Of a stretch of 64,000 bases of DNA, positions 25,465 through 32,755 are shown piece by piece (position 1 is the stretch's first letter; each line of letters opens with the position of its first letter). The translations under genes and the position numbers were made by a program. The stretch comes from Cloacibacterium normanense (GTDB lineage: Bacteria; Bacteroidota; Bacteroidia; Flavobacteriales; Weeksellaceae): the NCBI RefSeq assembly GCF_002943105.1, contig NZ_PTPZ01000007.1:79935-143934 (forward strand), written 5' to 3'. A model generated the notes under the pieces. That model did not search any database. It was not told the DNA's origin and saw nothing but the letters and a program-made list of their open reading frames with translations.

Positions 25465-26022
25465 ATGAAGCTAAACTACAAAAATTTTGAAATTGAAATT
25501 TTTAATGATGGAAGTTTCAAATTACATTCAGCAGATAATACATCGAGTTATAAAAACGTATATTATAGTGATAATGATGATTTTAATAATAAAATTGCTG
25601 TAAGAACATTTGAAAATTCCCAAGAAATTTCAAATGCTATAATTTGTGAAAACGGAACAACAAATGGTTTAACAGAAAACAGCCTTATTATTAATGACAA
25701 TAAAATTTGGATTTGTATAAGTAATAAAATCTATTGTTTAGAAATACCGTCATTAAAATTAATCTATCATAAAAAATTAGATTCTGTGACAAATTTTACC
25801 ATTTATAAATTTAAAGATGATTTCATTATTCACGGGGAATTAGAAATATTTAGAATAACACAATTGGGTGATATTAAATGGAGTTTTAGTGGTAAAGACA
25901 TTTGGGTTAATATAGAAGGAAAACAAGAAGTAGAAATTAAGGATGATAGAATAAAGTTAATTGATTTTGAAAACAATGAATATGAAATAGATTTTAATGG
26001 AATTGAAATTTCAGAAAAATAA
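25465..26022 (+). CDS. Hypothetical soluble protein
   Basis: This 185-aa acidic protein has no signal peptide or membrane helix. It is built from many short strands (IWICISNKIYCLEIPSLKLIYHK, DFIIHGELEIFRI, NEYEIDFNGIEIS), which suggests a beta-propeller-like fragment or a beta-rich fold. The start at 25465 is preferred to 25447 because AAGGA lies upstream and it avoids overlap with the previous gene. It is followed by a strong terminator. Function unknown. Confidence 0.6.
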   Translation: MKLNYKNFEIEIFNDGSFKLHSADNTSSYKNVYYSDNDDFNNKIAVRTFENSQEISNAIICENGTTNGLTENSLIINDNKIWICISNKIYCLEIPSLKLIYHKKLDSVTNFTIYKFKDDFIIHGELEIFRITQLGDIKWSFSGKDIWVNIEGKQEVEIKDDRIKLIDFENNEYEIDFNGIEISEK

Positions 26023-26026
26023 TTTC

Positions 26027-26062
26027 AAGCCGCTTTCAACATTTTTGAAAGCGGCTTTTTTA
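26027..26062 (+). terminator. Terminator after the hypothetical gene
   Basis: The stem AAGCCGCTTTCAA (26027-26039) with TTGAAAGCGGCTT (26045-26057) is perfect over 13 bp and is followed by T. Confidence 0.9.
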
Positions 26063-26148
26063 TGACTAAAAATCAATAAAATAAAAAATTTTTATTTCAG
26101 ATGTAATATTTTTCCGACCTTCGTTGTCTTACCTATAGAAACTAACCT

Positions 26149-26658
26149 ATGAATCAAGAAACATTTAAGAATACTGTATTTGTTTTGAAAGACGAGATGT
26201 ATCGTTTTGCAAAGCGATTCTTGGTGAGTAGTGACGAAGCCGAAGATTTGGTGCAGGATTTAATGTTGAAATTTTGGCAAAAAAAGGATGAATTGGTACA
26301 TCTCAATTTAAAATCTTATGTACTAAAATGTGTGAAAAACGAGTGTCTCAATAAACTGAAACACGAAACGGTGAAACAGAATTTTGCAGATTTTCAATTA
26401 CACAGAAGTGAGCTCTACAAAATGGAAACCAATAATCTGAAGGAGAAAATTTTAGAATTTATCAATGCGCTCCCCGAAAAACAGAAATTGGTCATTCACC
26501 TGAAAGATGTAGAAGAATATGAAGTCTCGGAAATCTCAGAGATTTTAGAAATTGAAGAAAATGCAGTGAGAGTGAATCTAATGAGAGCCAGACAAAAAGT
26601 AAAAGAACAGATTAACAACCTGTTAGCGTTTGAAAACAGAAAAATTCAAAACATTTAA
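26149..26658 (+). CDS. ECF-type sigma-70 factor
   Basis: This 169-aa extracytoplasmic-function sigma factor has region 2 at about 15-85 (FLVSSDEAEDLVQDLMLKFWQ) and region 4 at about 110-160 (LPEKQKLVIHLKDVEEYEVSEISEILEIEENAVRVNLMRARQKV, HTH). It directs RNA polymerase to stress or envelope promoters. It begins a run sigma factor, membrane protein, DUF4252, DUF4252 lipoprotein, with gaps of 11-77 bp. The membrane protein is a likely anti-sigma factor by position. Confidence 0.93.
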   Translation: MNQETFKNTVFVLKDEMYRFAKRFLVSSDEAEDLVQDLMLKFWQKKDELVHLNLKSYVLKCVKNECLNKLKHETVKQNFADFQLHRSELYKMETNNLKEKILEFINALPEKQKLVIHLKDVEEYEVSEISEILEIEENAVRVNLMRARQKVKEQINNLLAFENRKIQNI

Positions 26659-26669
26659 AACCCGAAACA

Positions 26670-27308
26670 ATGAACCCAAATATAGATAAAGAATACCAAC
26701 ATATCTTCCGAGAACTGAAGGAAGAAAAAATGGATTGGAATTTCGAAGATTTCTTGAAAAAAACCGAAGAAAAACCAGAGGAAACTAAAGTAATTCCTTT
26801 GCAAAAAAAATCTGGTGGTGGCAATCAAAAATGGTATTGGATGGCGGCAAGTTTGGTTACGCTTTTTGGAATGATGATGTTTTTTAACCCAGACATTACA
26901 GAATCAACCTTGAAACCTATTGCTTCTAATGAAAGTAATTCTTCAGAAAAACCAGAACAAACCAACACCACAAAACCAACTGAAAATCAAGATATTAACA
27001 ACAATTCAAACACTATAAAAGTTGCTGAAAATAACGTAAAACCCACTAAAAAAATAAATCATGAGTTCAGAAATGAACATCAAAATATTGCTTCTCAACC
27101 AAGTAAAACTGTAGAAAATTCTCATGAAATTCTAGAAAATCCAGCAGAAGAATACAGCGCAGATTATGTAATCGTAAATGGCAAAAAAATCTATAACGAA
27201 GAAGAAGCCATCGATATTACGAAGGAAGCATTTCAACTTTTCGCGAGTAACGTTACCAAAACTATAAACCAGGCAGAGCCTATCAAAAATTTATCCATTA
27301 ACTTTTAA
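26670..27308 (+). CDS. Membrane protein, putative anti-sigma factor
   Basis: This 212-aa protein has a charged N-terminal cytoplasmic part (residues 1-50), one membrane helix (WYWMAASLVTLFGMMMFF) and a Ser/Asn/Glu-rich outer part with YVIVNGKKIYNEEEAIDITKEAF near the C-terminus. Single-pass proteins in this place bind and release the sigma factor encoded 11 bp upstream. The N-terminal part does not show the zinc-binding motif of ZAS-type anti-sigma factors, so the role rests on context. Confidence 0.65.
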   Translation: MNPNIDKEYQHIFRELKEEKMDWNFEDFLKKTEEKPEETKVIPLQKKSGGGNQKWYWMAASLVTLFGMMMFFNPDITESTLKPIASNESNSSEKPEQTNTTKPTENQDINNNSNTIKVAENNVKPTKKINHEFRNEHQNIASQPSKTVENSHEILENPAEEYSADYVIVNGKKIYNEEEAIDITKEAFQLFASNVTKTINQAEPIKNLSINF

Positions 27309-27320
27309 AAAATTAATACA

Positions 27321-27887
27321 ATGAAAAATATTATCACATTCCTATTCCTCATGTTTTTGCCAGTGTTTGCTTTGGCACAAACTGAAAAATTAGACGCAAT
27401 TTTTGAAAAATATCAAGAAGCAGAAGGCGTAACTTCTATTAAGATTGCTAAACCAATGTTTAGATTGCTCAATAACATCAATATTGATGACTCTGATATG
27501 GACAAAATTAAACCGCTCATCAGTAAAATGAATGGTTTAAAAATCCTCATCATGGAAAAACCTGAAAAAGCAGAAAATCCTACCGCTGCTCAATTAGCTG
27601 CCATCAATGAAGCTAGTAAAGTAAAAAATGAAATTCTAGCTGCCGTAAAAAATCTGAAATATGATGAACTCATGACACTGAACAGCAAAGACAATAAAAT
27701 CAAGTTTTTAGCAGCAGACACAAGCTCTAATCTACTGAATAACATGCTATTAACCATTTCTTCTGAGGATGAAAACATCTTGATGATGTTAGACGGACAA
27801 ATCTCTATGGACGATGTTTCTAACTTGATTAATGACGTTCAAAAAGAAGACAAAACGCCTAAAACACCAGAAAAACCTAAAAAATAA
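27321..27887 (+). CDS. DUF4252 periplasmic protein
   Basis: This 188-aa protein has a signal peptide (FLPVFALAQ) and the Bacteroidota DUF4252 pattern: GVTSIKIAKPMFRLLNN, then LKILIMEK, YDELMTLNSKDNKIKFLA and DENILMMLDGQISMDDVSNLI. The function of the family is unknown. It is 12 bp after the putative anti-sigma gene, so it likely belongs to the sigma regulon. A paralogue follows. Confidence 0.88.
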   Translation: MKNIITFLFLMFLPVFALAQTEKLDAIFEKYQEAEGVTSIKIAKPMFRLLNNINIDDSDMDKIKPLISKMNGLKILIMEKPEKAENPTAAQLAAINEASKVKNEILAAVKNLKYDELMTLNSKDNKIKFLAADTSSNLLNNMLLTISSEDENILMMLDGQISMDDVSNLINDVQKEDKTPKTPEKPKK

Positions 27888-27894
27888 ACACTGA

Positions 27895-27930
27895 AATCGC
27901 CATTTATACAAATTTTTAAAAATGGCGATT
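27895..27930 (+). terminator. Hairpin between the two DUF4252 genes
   Basis: AATCGCCATTT (27895-27905) pairs with AAATGGCGATT (27920-27930). The following T run is weak (CTCTTT), so this may act as a partial terminator that lowers expression of the second gene, or as an RNA stabiliser. Confidence 0.6.
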
Positions 27931-27964
27931 CTCTTTCAACCATTGTCAACTAAAATTAACACTT

Positions 27965-28477
27965 ATGAAATCATTTCTAAAACTTATAGCAATTTTCACC
28001 ATTTTGGTCTCTCTGCAATCTTGTATTGTTAGTGAAAAGTCTCTCTACAACGAAGAAACAAAAGGAAACGCAACCGTTACCAAAATAAATGTTCCCATGT
28101 TTATCGTAAAACCTTACATCAAAAAAGCATTGAGAGAAGACGGTGAATCAGAAGAAATTATTAGCCTGATCAAAAAAATCAGAAAAGTAAAAGTTTACAC
28201 CGTACAAAATGCTTCTGATAAAATGGTTGCCCAATTTTCTAGACAATCTTTTGGCAGTAATTTACAAGAATTGATGAGTGTAAACAGCAAGGATTCCAAA
28301 ATTAAAATTATGTCTGCAATTACAGATTCAGACACCATGATTAAGGATTTACTGATTACCGTGAGAGACGACAAAGAGCTGGTTTATGTAAAAGTTTTAG
28401 GAAAGTTTTCTTTGGATGACATCTCTAGAATCGCAGAATTATCTAAAAAGAATAAAGATACTGTTGCAAATAATTAA
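27965..28477 (+). CDS. DUF4252 lipoprotein
   Basis: This 170-aa protein has a lipoprotein signal (LVSLQSC, Cys20) and a DUF4252 region aligned with the preceding gene product (VPMFIVKPYIKKAL, KVKVYTVQN, LQELMSVNSKDSKIKIMSA, LVYVKVLGKFSLDDISRI). The pair is a soluble and a lipidated version of one fold, likely from a duplication. The gene ends 31 bp before the convergent histidine phosphatase stop, with a shared terminator between. Confidence 0.88.
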   Translation: MKSFLKLIAIFTILVSLQSCIVSEKSLYNEETKGNATVTKINVPMFIVKPYIKKALREDGESEEIISLIKKIRKVKVYTVQNASDKMVAQFSRQSFGSNLQELMSVNSKDSKIKIMSAITDSDTMIKDLLITVRDDKELVYVKVLGKFSLDDISRIAELSKKNKDTVANN

Positions 28478-28480
28478 AAT

Positions 28481-28508
28481 AAAAACTGCCCTTTTTGAGG
28501 CAGTTTTT
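28481..28508. terminator. Bidirectional terminator
   Basis: AAAAACTGCC (28481-28490) pairs with GGCAGTTTTT (28499-28508), with T runs on both strands. It serves the DUF4252 unit on the plus strand and the phosphatase on the minus strand. Confidence 0.9.
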
Positions 28509-29078
28509 TTAGTATAATAAATGATAAACTTTCACTTTTTTATCATTTTCAAAAAAATTGACAATATAAATGTCATTAAATTTTTCGTCTGGAATATCTT
28601 TGAACAAAGGTTGCTGAATTAATTCATTAAGCAAAACTGGGTTGGTATTAGAATGTCCTGAAATAATATTGACTCCTGTGTTTTTAGATAAATCATTTTT
28701 TACAAATTCAGAAATTTCTTTTGGATTGTAAATCTTCAAATCTAATTTTTTCTCTAAAATCAAAGGCTCTAATGTTTCTCGAGTTCTGAAAAAATCAGTA
28801 CTAAAAGCATTCTGAATTTTTACTTTTTTAAACAGTTGAGCTAAATGTTTTGCCCTTTCTTTTCCTGGTTCAGAAAGGTGAGGATTTTTGCCATTATTTT
28901 CTTTCTCTCCATGTCTTACAATAATATAAACCAAAGCTTTTTTATCAATACTTTGCTTAATAGTTTTAGAAGTCGCTTTTCCTACAAAAACAGTATCTAC
29001 TTTTTGCTGTGCAAAAGTCAAATTATAGCTAAAAAGGGACAGTAAAAGGAGAAATGAAGCTATTTTAAATATTTTCAT
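28509..29078 (-). CDS. Exported histidine phosphatase family protein
   Basis: This 189-aa protein has a signal peptide (cleavage after TFAQ, about residue 24) and the phosphoglycerate mutase/SixA-type signature VRHGEK (Arg55, His56, with Glu58). The second catalytic His lies in ISGHSN. FSTDFFRTRETLEPL gives a further Arg of the phosphate pocket. It probably removes phosphate from an unknown periplasmic substrate. It is divergent from recA and convergent with the DUF4252 gene. Confidence 0.88.
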   Translation of the reverse strand: MKIFKIASFLLLLSLFSYNLTFAQQKVDTVFVGKATSKTIKQSIDKKALVYIIVRHGEKENNGKNPHLSEPGKERAKHLAQLFKKVKIQNAFSTDFFRTRETLEPLILEKKLDLKIYNPKEISEFVKNDLSKNTGVNIISGHSNTNPVLLNELIQQPLFKDIPDEKFNDIYIVNFFENDKKVKVYHLLY

Positions 29079-29127
29079 GATATAAAATTACCTTACAAAA
29101 CTAAAATAAAATTTTAAATCAGTTTAC

Positions 29128-29144
29128 GCGACATATTTTGTCGC
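29128..29144. promoter_or_regulatory. Perfect inverted repeat at the recA promoter
   Basis: GCGACA (29128-29133) and TGTCGC (29139-29144) are separated by 5 bp and lie 11 bp before the -7 box. This is a candidate DNA-damage operator upstream of recA. No LexA-type gene is in the window to test it against. Confidence 0.5.
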
Positions 29145-29154
29145 ATAACTGTTT

Positions 29155-29162
29155 TATCTTTG
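29155..29162 (+). promoter_or_regulatory. -7 promoter box of recA
   Basis: TATCTTTG fits TAnnTTTG and lies 81 bp before the recA ATG. A TTG at 29138-29140 is closer than usual, inside the inverted repeat. Confidence 0.55.
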
Positions 29163-29242
29163 TCGGAGAAAAGAAGAAAATTACGAAATTTTCTTTCTAG
29201 GTATAAACAAATTAATTGTATTTTTGATAAAATTTAAGAAAA

Positions 29243-30244
29243 ATGAGCAGTATAGACGATAAGAAAAAAGCACTCGCATTAGTCCTCGAAAAAATGGATA
29301 AAACCTACGGAAAAGGTACCGTAATGAAAATGGGAGACAGTGCAGTAGAAGAGGTAGAAGTAATTCCGAGTGGTTCACTTGGTTTAGATATTGCATTGGG
29401 AGTTGGCGGTTATCCAAAAGGAAGAGTCATCGAAATTTATGGCCCTGAATCTTCTGGTAAAACCACACTTACCATGCACGCAATTGCAGAATCTCAAAAA
29501 CAAGGCGGAATTGCGGCTTTTATCGATGCAGAACATGCTTTCGATGCTGGCTATGCTAAAAAATTGGGAATTGATGTAGAAAATTTAATCATTTCTCAAC
29601 CTGACAATGGTGAACAAGCATTAGAAATTGCAGATAATTTAATTCGTTCTGGAGCGATTGACATCGTGGTAATCGACTCTGTTGCAGCTTTGACACCAAA
29701 AGCAGAAATTGAAGGAGAAATGGGTGATTCTAAAATGGGATTGCACGCAAGATTAATGTCACAAGCTCTGAGAAAATTAACGGCAACGATTTCAAGAACA
29801 AAATGCACGGTAATTTTCATCAACCAATTAAGAGAAAAAATTGGGGTAATGTTTGGAAATCCTGAAACAACTACTGGTGGAAATGCTTTGAAATTCTATG
29901 CTTCGGTAAGAATTGACATCAGAAGAAGTGGCTCTCCAATAAAAGTAGGCGAAGACGCAGTAGGAAATCGTGTGAAAGTAAAAATTGTTAAAAACAAAGT
30001 TGCTCCACCATTCAAAAATACAGAATTTGATATTATGTATGGAGAAGGAATTTCTAAAGTTGGCGAAATTCTAGATTTGGGTGTAGAATTTGACATTGTT
30101 AAAAAATCTGGTTCTTGGTTCAGCTATGGCGACACGAAACTGGGACAAGGTAGAGATGCCGTGAAAGAATTACTAAAAGACAATCCTGAACTTTTAGAAG
30201 AATTAGCTGAGAAAATAAAAGTGGCTATTAAAGAAAAGAAATAA
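29243..30244 (+). CDS. recA: Recombinase RecA
   Basis: This 333-aa protein is complete RecA, the strand-exchange and DNA-damage-response ATPase. Family signs are the Walker [10 protein letters not shown], the [10 protein letters not shown] segment, [43 protein letters not shown] (read in parts, covering L2) and a short C-terminal tail. Length is slightly shorter than the usual 335-350, with the acidic tail reduced. It stands alone, divergent from the histidine phosphatase. A palindrome and a -7 box precede it, and two GC-rich hairpins follow. Confidence 0.98.
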   Translation: MSSIDDKKKALALVLEKMDKTYGKGTVMKMGDSAVEEVEVIPSGSLGLDIALGVGGYPKGRVIEIYGPESSGKTTLTMHAIAESQKQGGIAAFIDAEHAFDAGYAKKLGIDVENLIISQPDNGEQALEIADNLIRSGAIDIVVIDSVAALTPKAEIEGEMGDSKMGLHARLMSQALRKLTATISRTKCTVIFINQLREKIGVMFGNPETTTGGNALKFYASVRIDIRRSGSPIKVGEDAVGNRVKVKIVKNKVAPPFKNTEFDIMYGEGISKVGEILDLGVEFDIVKKSGSWFSYGDTKLGQGRDAVKELLKDNPELLEELAEKIKVAIKEKK

Positions 30245-30260
30245 TTTTTTTCAGATACAG

Positions 30261-30294
30261 AACCGGCGCGAGCAAAGCTCGCGCCGGTTTTTTT
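30261..30294 (+). terminator. recA terminator
   Basis: A perfect 13-bp stem, AACCGGCGCGAGC (30261-30273) with GCTCGCGCCGGTT (30277-30289), has an AAA loop and a following T run. It is far more GC-rich than the surroundings. Confidence 0.93.
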
Positions 30295-30300
30295 AAGAAT

Positions 30301-30325
30301 ACGGCGGCAGCTTCGCTGCCGCCGT
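30301..30325. repeat. Second GC-rich hairpin behind recA
   Basis: ACGGCGGCAGC (30301-30311) pairs with GCTGCCGCCGT (30315-30325) around a TTC loop. It has no clear T run (AATTTTA follows), so it is a structured repeat or a backup terminator for recA or for the convergent gene ending at 30373. Confidence 0.75.
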
Positions 30326-30372
30326 AATTTTATTATCATTTTTCTGAACTTGCCAAAGGCACGTTCCTACAT

Positions 30373-30687
30373 TTACAAATTAATTTCTTCTAAAGGATTC
30401 CAAAAAATTTGTTTAAAATTCTGGATTTTATTTCCTTTCACTTTTACTCCTTCTTTGGCTAACTTTTCGGTAAATTTTGGAATACAACTTTCCGCAGAAA
30501 TAATTCCACAAGCACTACAAACTCTATGTGCAGGGAAATCTTCATCATAATTCCTCAAAGCATTTCCTACGTGGCGAGAATGGTTTGGAAAACCAACTGC
30601 TTTAGCAATTGCTCCATAAGTAGTTACTCTACCTTTAGGAATCATTATGATGATTTCAAAAACTTGTTTTTTGAAAGTTTCGTTCAT
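30373..30687 (-). CDS. Alkyltransferase-like protein (MGMT family, active Cys lost)
   Basis: This 104-aa protein matches the DNA-binding half of O6-alkylguanine-DNA alkyltransferases: PKGRVTTYGAIAKAVGFPNHSRHVGNALRN holds the helix-turn-helix and the Arg finger. The active-site PCHRV is PAHRV, with Ala53 in the methyl-acceptor position, so it cannot transfer alkyl groups. Alkyltransferase-like (ATL) proteins bind O6-alkylguanine and hand the lesion to nucleotide excision repair. Length is normal for ATLs. It is convergent with recA. uvrC is encoded elsewhere in the window (56755). Confidence 0.9.
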   Translation of the reverse strand: MNETFKKQVFEIIIMIPKGRVTTYGAIAKAVGFPNHSRHVGNALRNYDEDFPAHRVCSACGIISAESCIPKFTEKLAKEGVKVKGNKIQNFKQIFWNPLEEINL

Positions 30688-30830
30688 TATTATTAGATTT
30701 TAGAAGTAAGATTTCAGACATCAGATTGTTTCAAAGATAAATTTTTTTTATGGAATTGACGCTCGCTTCGCTCGCGCTCAATTATTTTCAATTTTTTTAA
30801 TCTTCAAATAAAAACTGAAAAGTAAAATTT

Positions 30831-30914
30831 AGCCCCGATTGCAGCGGCATCCTTTTTTGTGATATTGATCGGAGTCGAAATATGAACAAAAAAGATATAG
30901 CGAAAAGCGGGACT
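30831..30914. repeat. Structured intergenic repeat, copy A
   Basis: This 84-bp hairpin-forming segment has an outer pair AGCCCCG (30831-30837) with CGGGACT (30908-30914, one mismatch) and an inner perfect stem CTTTTTTGT (30852-30860) with ACAAAAAAG (30886-30894). It holds GATTGCAGC and GCGAAAAGC blocks like those of the copies at 59595 and 61954. No reading frame fits. I recall very similar sequences between genes of other Flavobacteriia. Confidence 0.6.
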
Positions 30915-30949
30915 GCGTTTTCTAAAAATCACAAATCTTGTTGCTCCTT

Positions 30950-30997
30950 AAACTACCCCGACTTCACCTTGCGAAGCCACCCCTTCAAAGAAGGGGA
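30950..30997. repeat. ATTCCCC-type intergenic repeat
   Basis: On the minus strand this begins ATTCCCCTTC and holds a 7-bp stem CCCCTTC/GAAGGGG (30980-30986 with 30990-30996), then GTGGCTTCGC and CGGGGTAGT. I recall this pattern as a common dispersed intergenic sequence in Bacteroidota. It directly follows copy A. The 30688-30830 stretch before both holds only a CGCTCGCTTCGCTCGCG-like palindrome (about 30763-30779) and no gene. Confidence 0.55.
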
Positions 30998-31003
30998 ATA
31001 AAA

Positions 31004-31029
31004 AAACGCCCAAAATAATTTGAGCGTTT
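31004..31029 (-). terminator. Terminator of the deoxyhypusine-synthase-like gene
   Basis: AAACGCCCAAA (31004-31014) pairs with TTTGAGCGTTT (31019-31029) with one mismatch, then a T run on the minus strand. It lies 36 bp beyond the stop. Confidence 0.85.
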
Positions 31030-31064
31030 ATATAACTTCTAACGTCTAACTTTCGTCTTTAGCT

Positions 31065-32042
31065 TTATGAATTTTCTAAAATATATTTGAAAATTAGTGG
31101 AGCACAAATCGTAGCATCACTTTCAACGATGAATTTCGGTGTAGTGATATCTAATTTTCCCCAAGTAATTTTTTCGTTCGGAACTGCTCCAGAATATGAA
31201 CCATAAGAAGTGGTAGAATCTGAAATCTGACAGAAATAGCTCCAGAACGGAATGTCGTGCATTTCCATATCCTGATATAACATTGGCACAACACAAATTG
31301 GGAAATCACCTGCAATTCCTCCTCCAATTTGGAAGAAACCAACACCTTTTCCACCGCTGTTTTTTGGATACCAATCTGCTAAGAACATCATATATTCAAT
31401 TCCAGATTTCATAGTAGAAGCTTTTAAATCTCCTTTAATACAATAACTTGCGAAGATATTACCCATCGTAGAATCTTCCCAACCTGGTACTACAATTGGT
31501 AAATTTTTCTCTGCAGCAGCAATCATCCAAGAATCTTCTCTTGGGATTTCATAGTATTGCTCTAGAACTCCAGAAAGAATCATTTTATACATATATTCGT
31601 GTGGAAAATATCTTTCTCCTTTAGAATCTGCATCTTTCCAGATTTCATAAATATGCTTTTGCAATCTACGGAAAGCTTCTTCTTCTGGGATACAAGTATC
31701 GGTAACTCTATTTAAACCTCTTTCTAGCAAATCCCACTCTTCTTGAGGCGTAAGATCTCTGTAATGAGGCACTCTTTCATAGTGAGAATGTGCTACCAAA
31801 TTCATTAAATCTTCTTCTAAATTCGCACCAGTACAAGAGATAATATCTACTTTGTCTTCACGAATCATATCTGCCAAAATTTTTCCCATTTCTGCAGTAG
31901 ACATTGCTCCAGCTAACGTAATCATCATTTTCCCACCATCTTTAAGGTGTGCTACATAACCTTTTGCAGCATCTACTAAAGCAGCAGAATTAAAATGCAA
32001 ATAATATTTTTCTATAAATTCGGTAATCGGTTTATTGCTCAT
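31065..32042 (-). CDS. Deoxyhypusine synthase-like protein
   Basis: This 325-aa protein is a full-length relative of deoxyhypusine synthase: LAGAMSTAEMGKILADMI, DIISCTGANLEEDLM, GKGVGFFQIGGGIAGDFPICVVPML and EKITWGKLDI. Lys296 in WGK corresponds to the lysine that forms the enzyme-butylimine intermediate (human Lys329). Bacteria lack eIF5A, so this homologue probably works on polyamines, for example as a homospermidine synthase or an agmatine/spermidine-related enzyme. No other polyamine gene is adjacent. It is monocistronic. Confidence 0.88.
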   Translation of the reverse strand: MSNKPITEFIEKYYLHFNSAALVDAAKGYVAHLKDGGKMMITLAGAMSTAEMGKILADMIREDKVDIISCTGANLEEDLMNLVAHSHYERVPHYRDLTPQEEWDLLERGLNRVTDTCIPEEEAFRRLQKHIYEIWKDADSKGERYFPHEYMYKMILSGVLEQYYEIPREDSWMIAAAEKNLPIVVPGWEDSTMGNIFASYCIKGDLKASTMKSGIEYMMFLADWYPKNSGGKGVGFFQIGGGIAGDFPICVVPMLYQDMEMHDIPFWSYFCQISDSTTSYGSYSGAVPNEKITWGKLDITTPKFIVESDATICAPLIFKYILENS

Positions 32043-32107
32043 TTTTATAAGAATTTTTGCAAAGATAAGATTTTTAAAGAGAAGTGAGAAGTGGGACTCA
32101 CGAAGTT

Positions 32108-32254
32108 TTAATCCAAAGAATTGATTAAAACATAATATCTAAAAGCCAAAATTCCTTTTTGAAATTTCGTTAGTTTAGTTGGGTCAAGATGGCTGTATTT
32201 GGGTAAGAACTTTTTATTGAATCGGTTAACAATTCGGAAAACTGACTTTTTCAT
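32108..32254 (-). CDS. 48-aa basic protein coupled to arfB
   Basis: This short frame starts MKKSVFRIVNRFNKKFLPK and ends FRYYVLINSLD. It has 10 Lys and 4 Arg in 48 residues, with no signal or membrane segment. Its ATG is 3 bp after the arfB stop, so translation is probably coupled. I recall similar ~50-aa proteins with this RYYV...LD ending across Flavobacteriia, often misnamed SsrA-binding protein; this is from memory. The high basic charge would suit RNA or ribosome binding. It is too short to be noticed in routine gene calls. Confidence 0.7.
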   Translation of the reverse strand: MKKSVFRIVNRFNKKFLPKYSHLDPTKLTKFQKGILAFRYYVLINSLD

Positions 32255-32257
32255 ATT

Positions 32258-32650
32258 TTAATACTTGAATTTTCTATTTTCTTTCTTTTCAGAGAGTTTC
32301 TTTTTGCTTTCTAGACGCTTTTCTACTTTTGCTCGGCTCGGTTTGGTTGCAATTCTTTTCTTCGGAACGATGAGCGATTTATTCACCAATTCCTGAATCT
32401 TTTCAATCGCAATTTTTTTATTTTGCAATTGTGTTCTGCTTTCCGAAACGGTCAACTGAAGAATTCCATCCAAATTAATTCTATTTTTCAATTTCAAAGC
32501 AATTCTTTCTTTCTCCAAATCTGTAAATACGGCAGAATCTTCTAACTTCCACATCACTGTTACGGAAGTTTCTACTTTGTTTACATTTTGTCCGCCACTT
32601 CCGCTGCTTCGGGAAGTTTTGAAAGAAAGTTCAAGGTCGAAATTTTTCAT
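32258..32650 (-). CDS. arfB: Peptidyl-tRNA hydrolase ArfB (ribosome rescue)
   Basis: This 130-aa protein is a short release-factor-like hydrolase with the catalytic loop SSGSGGQNVNK (Gly19-Gly20-Gln21). It has the long basic tail (KRIATKPSRAKVEKRLESKKKLSEKKENRK) that enters the empty mRNA channel of stalled ribosomes. It frees peptides from stalled ribosomes, an alternative to the tmRNA encoded at 18954. The length and lack of a codon-recognition domain fit ArfB. A 48-aa basic protein follows 3 bp downstream. Confidence 0.95.
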   Translation of the reverse strand: MKNFDLELSFKTSRSSGSGGQNVNKVETSVTVMWKLEDSAVFTDLEKERIALKLKNRINLDGILQLTVSESRTQLQNKKIAIEKIQELVNKSLIVPKKRIATKPSRAKVEKRLESKKKLSEKKENRKFKY

Positions 32651-32755
32651 AATTTATCTCTCGCTGATAAAGCTGATTCAGCAGATATTTAACTTTTCAA
32701 ATTTAATATAATTGCAAAATAAAAGGCTAAACTAATGAAAATCTGCATAATCTGC

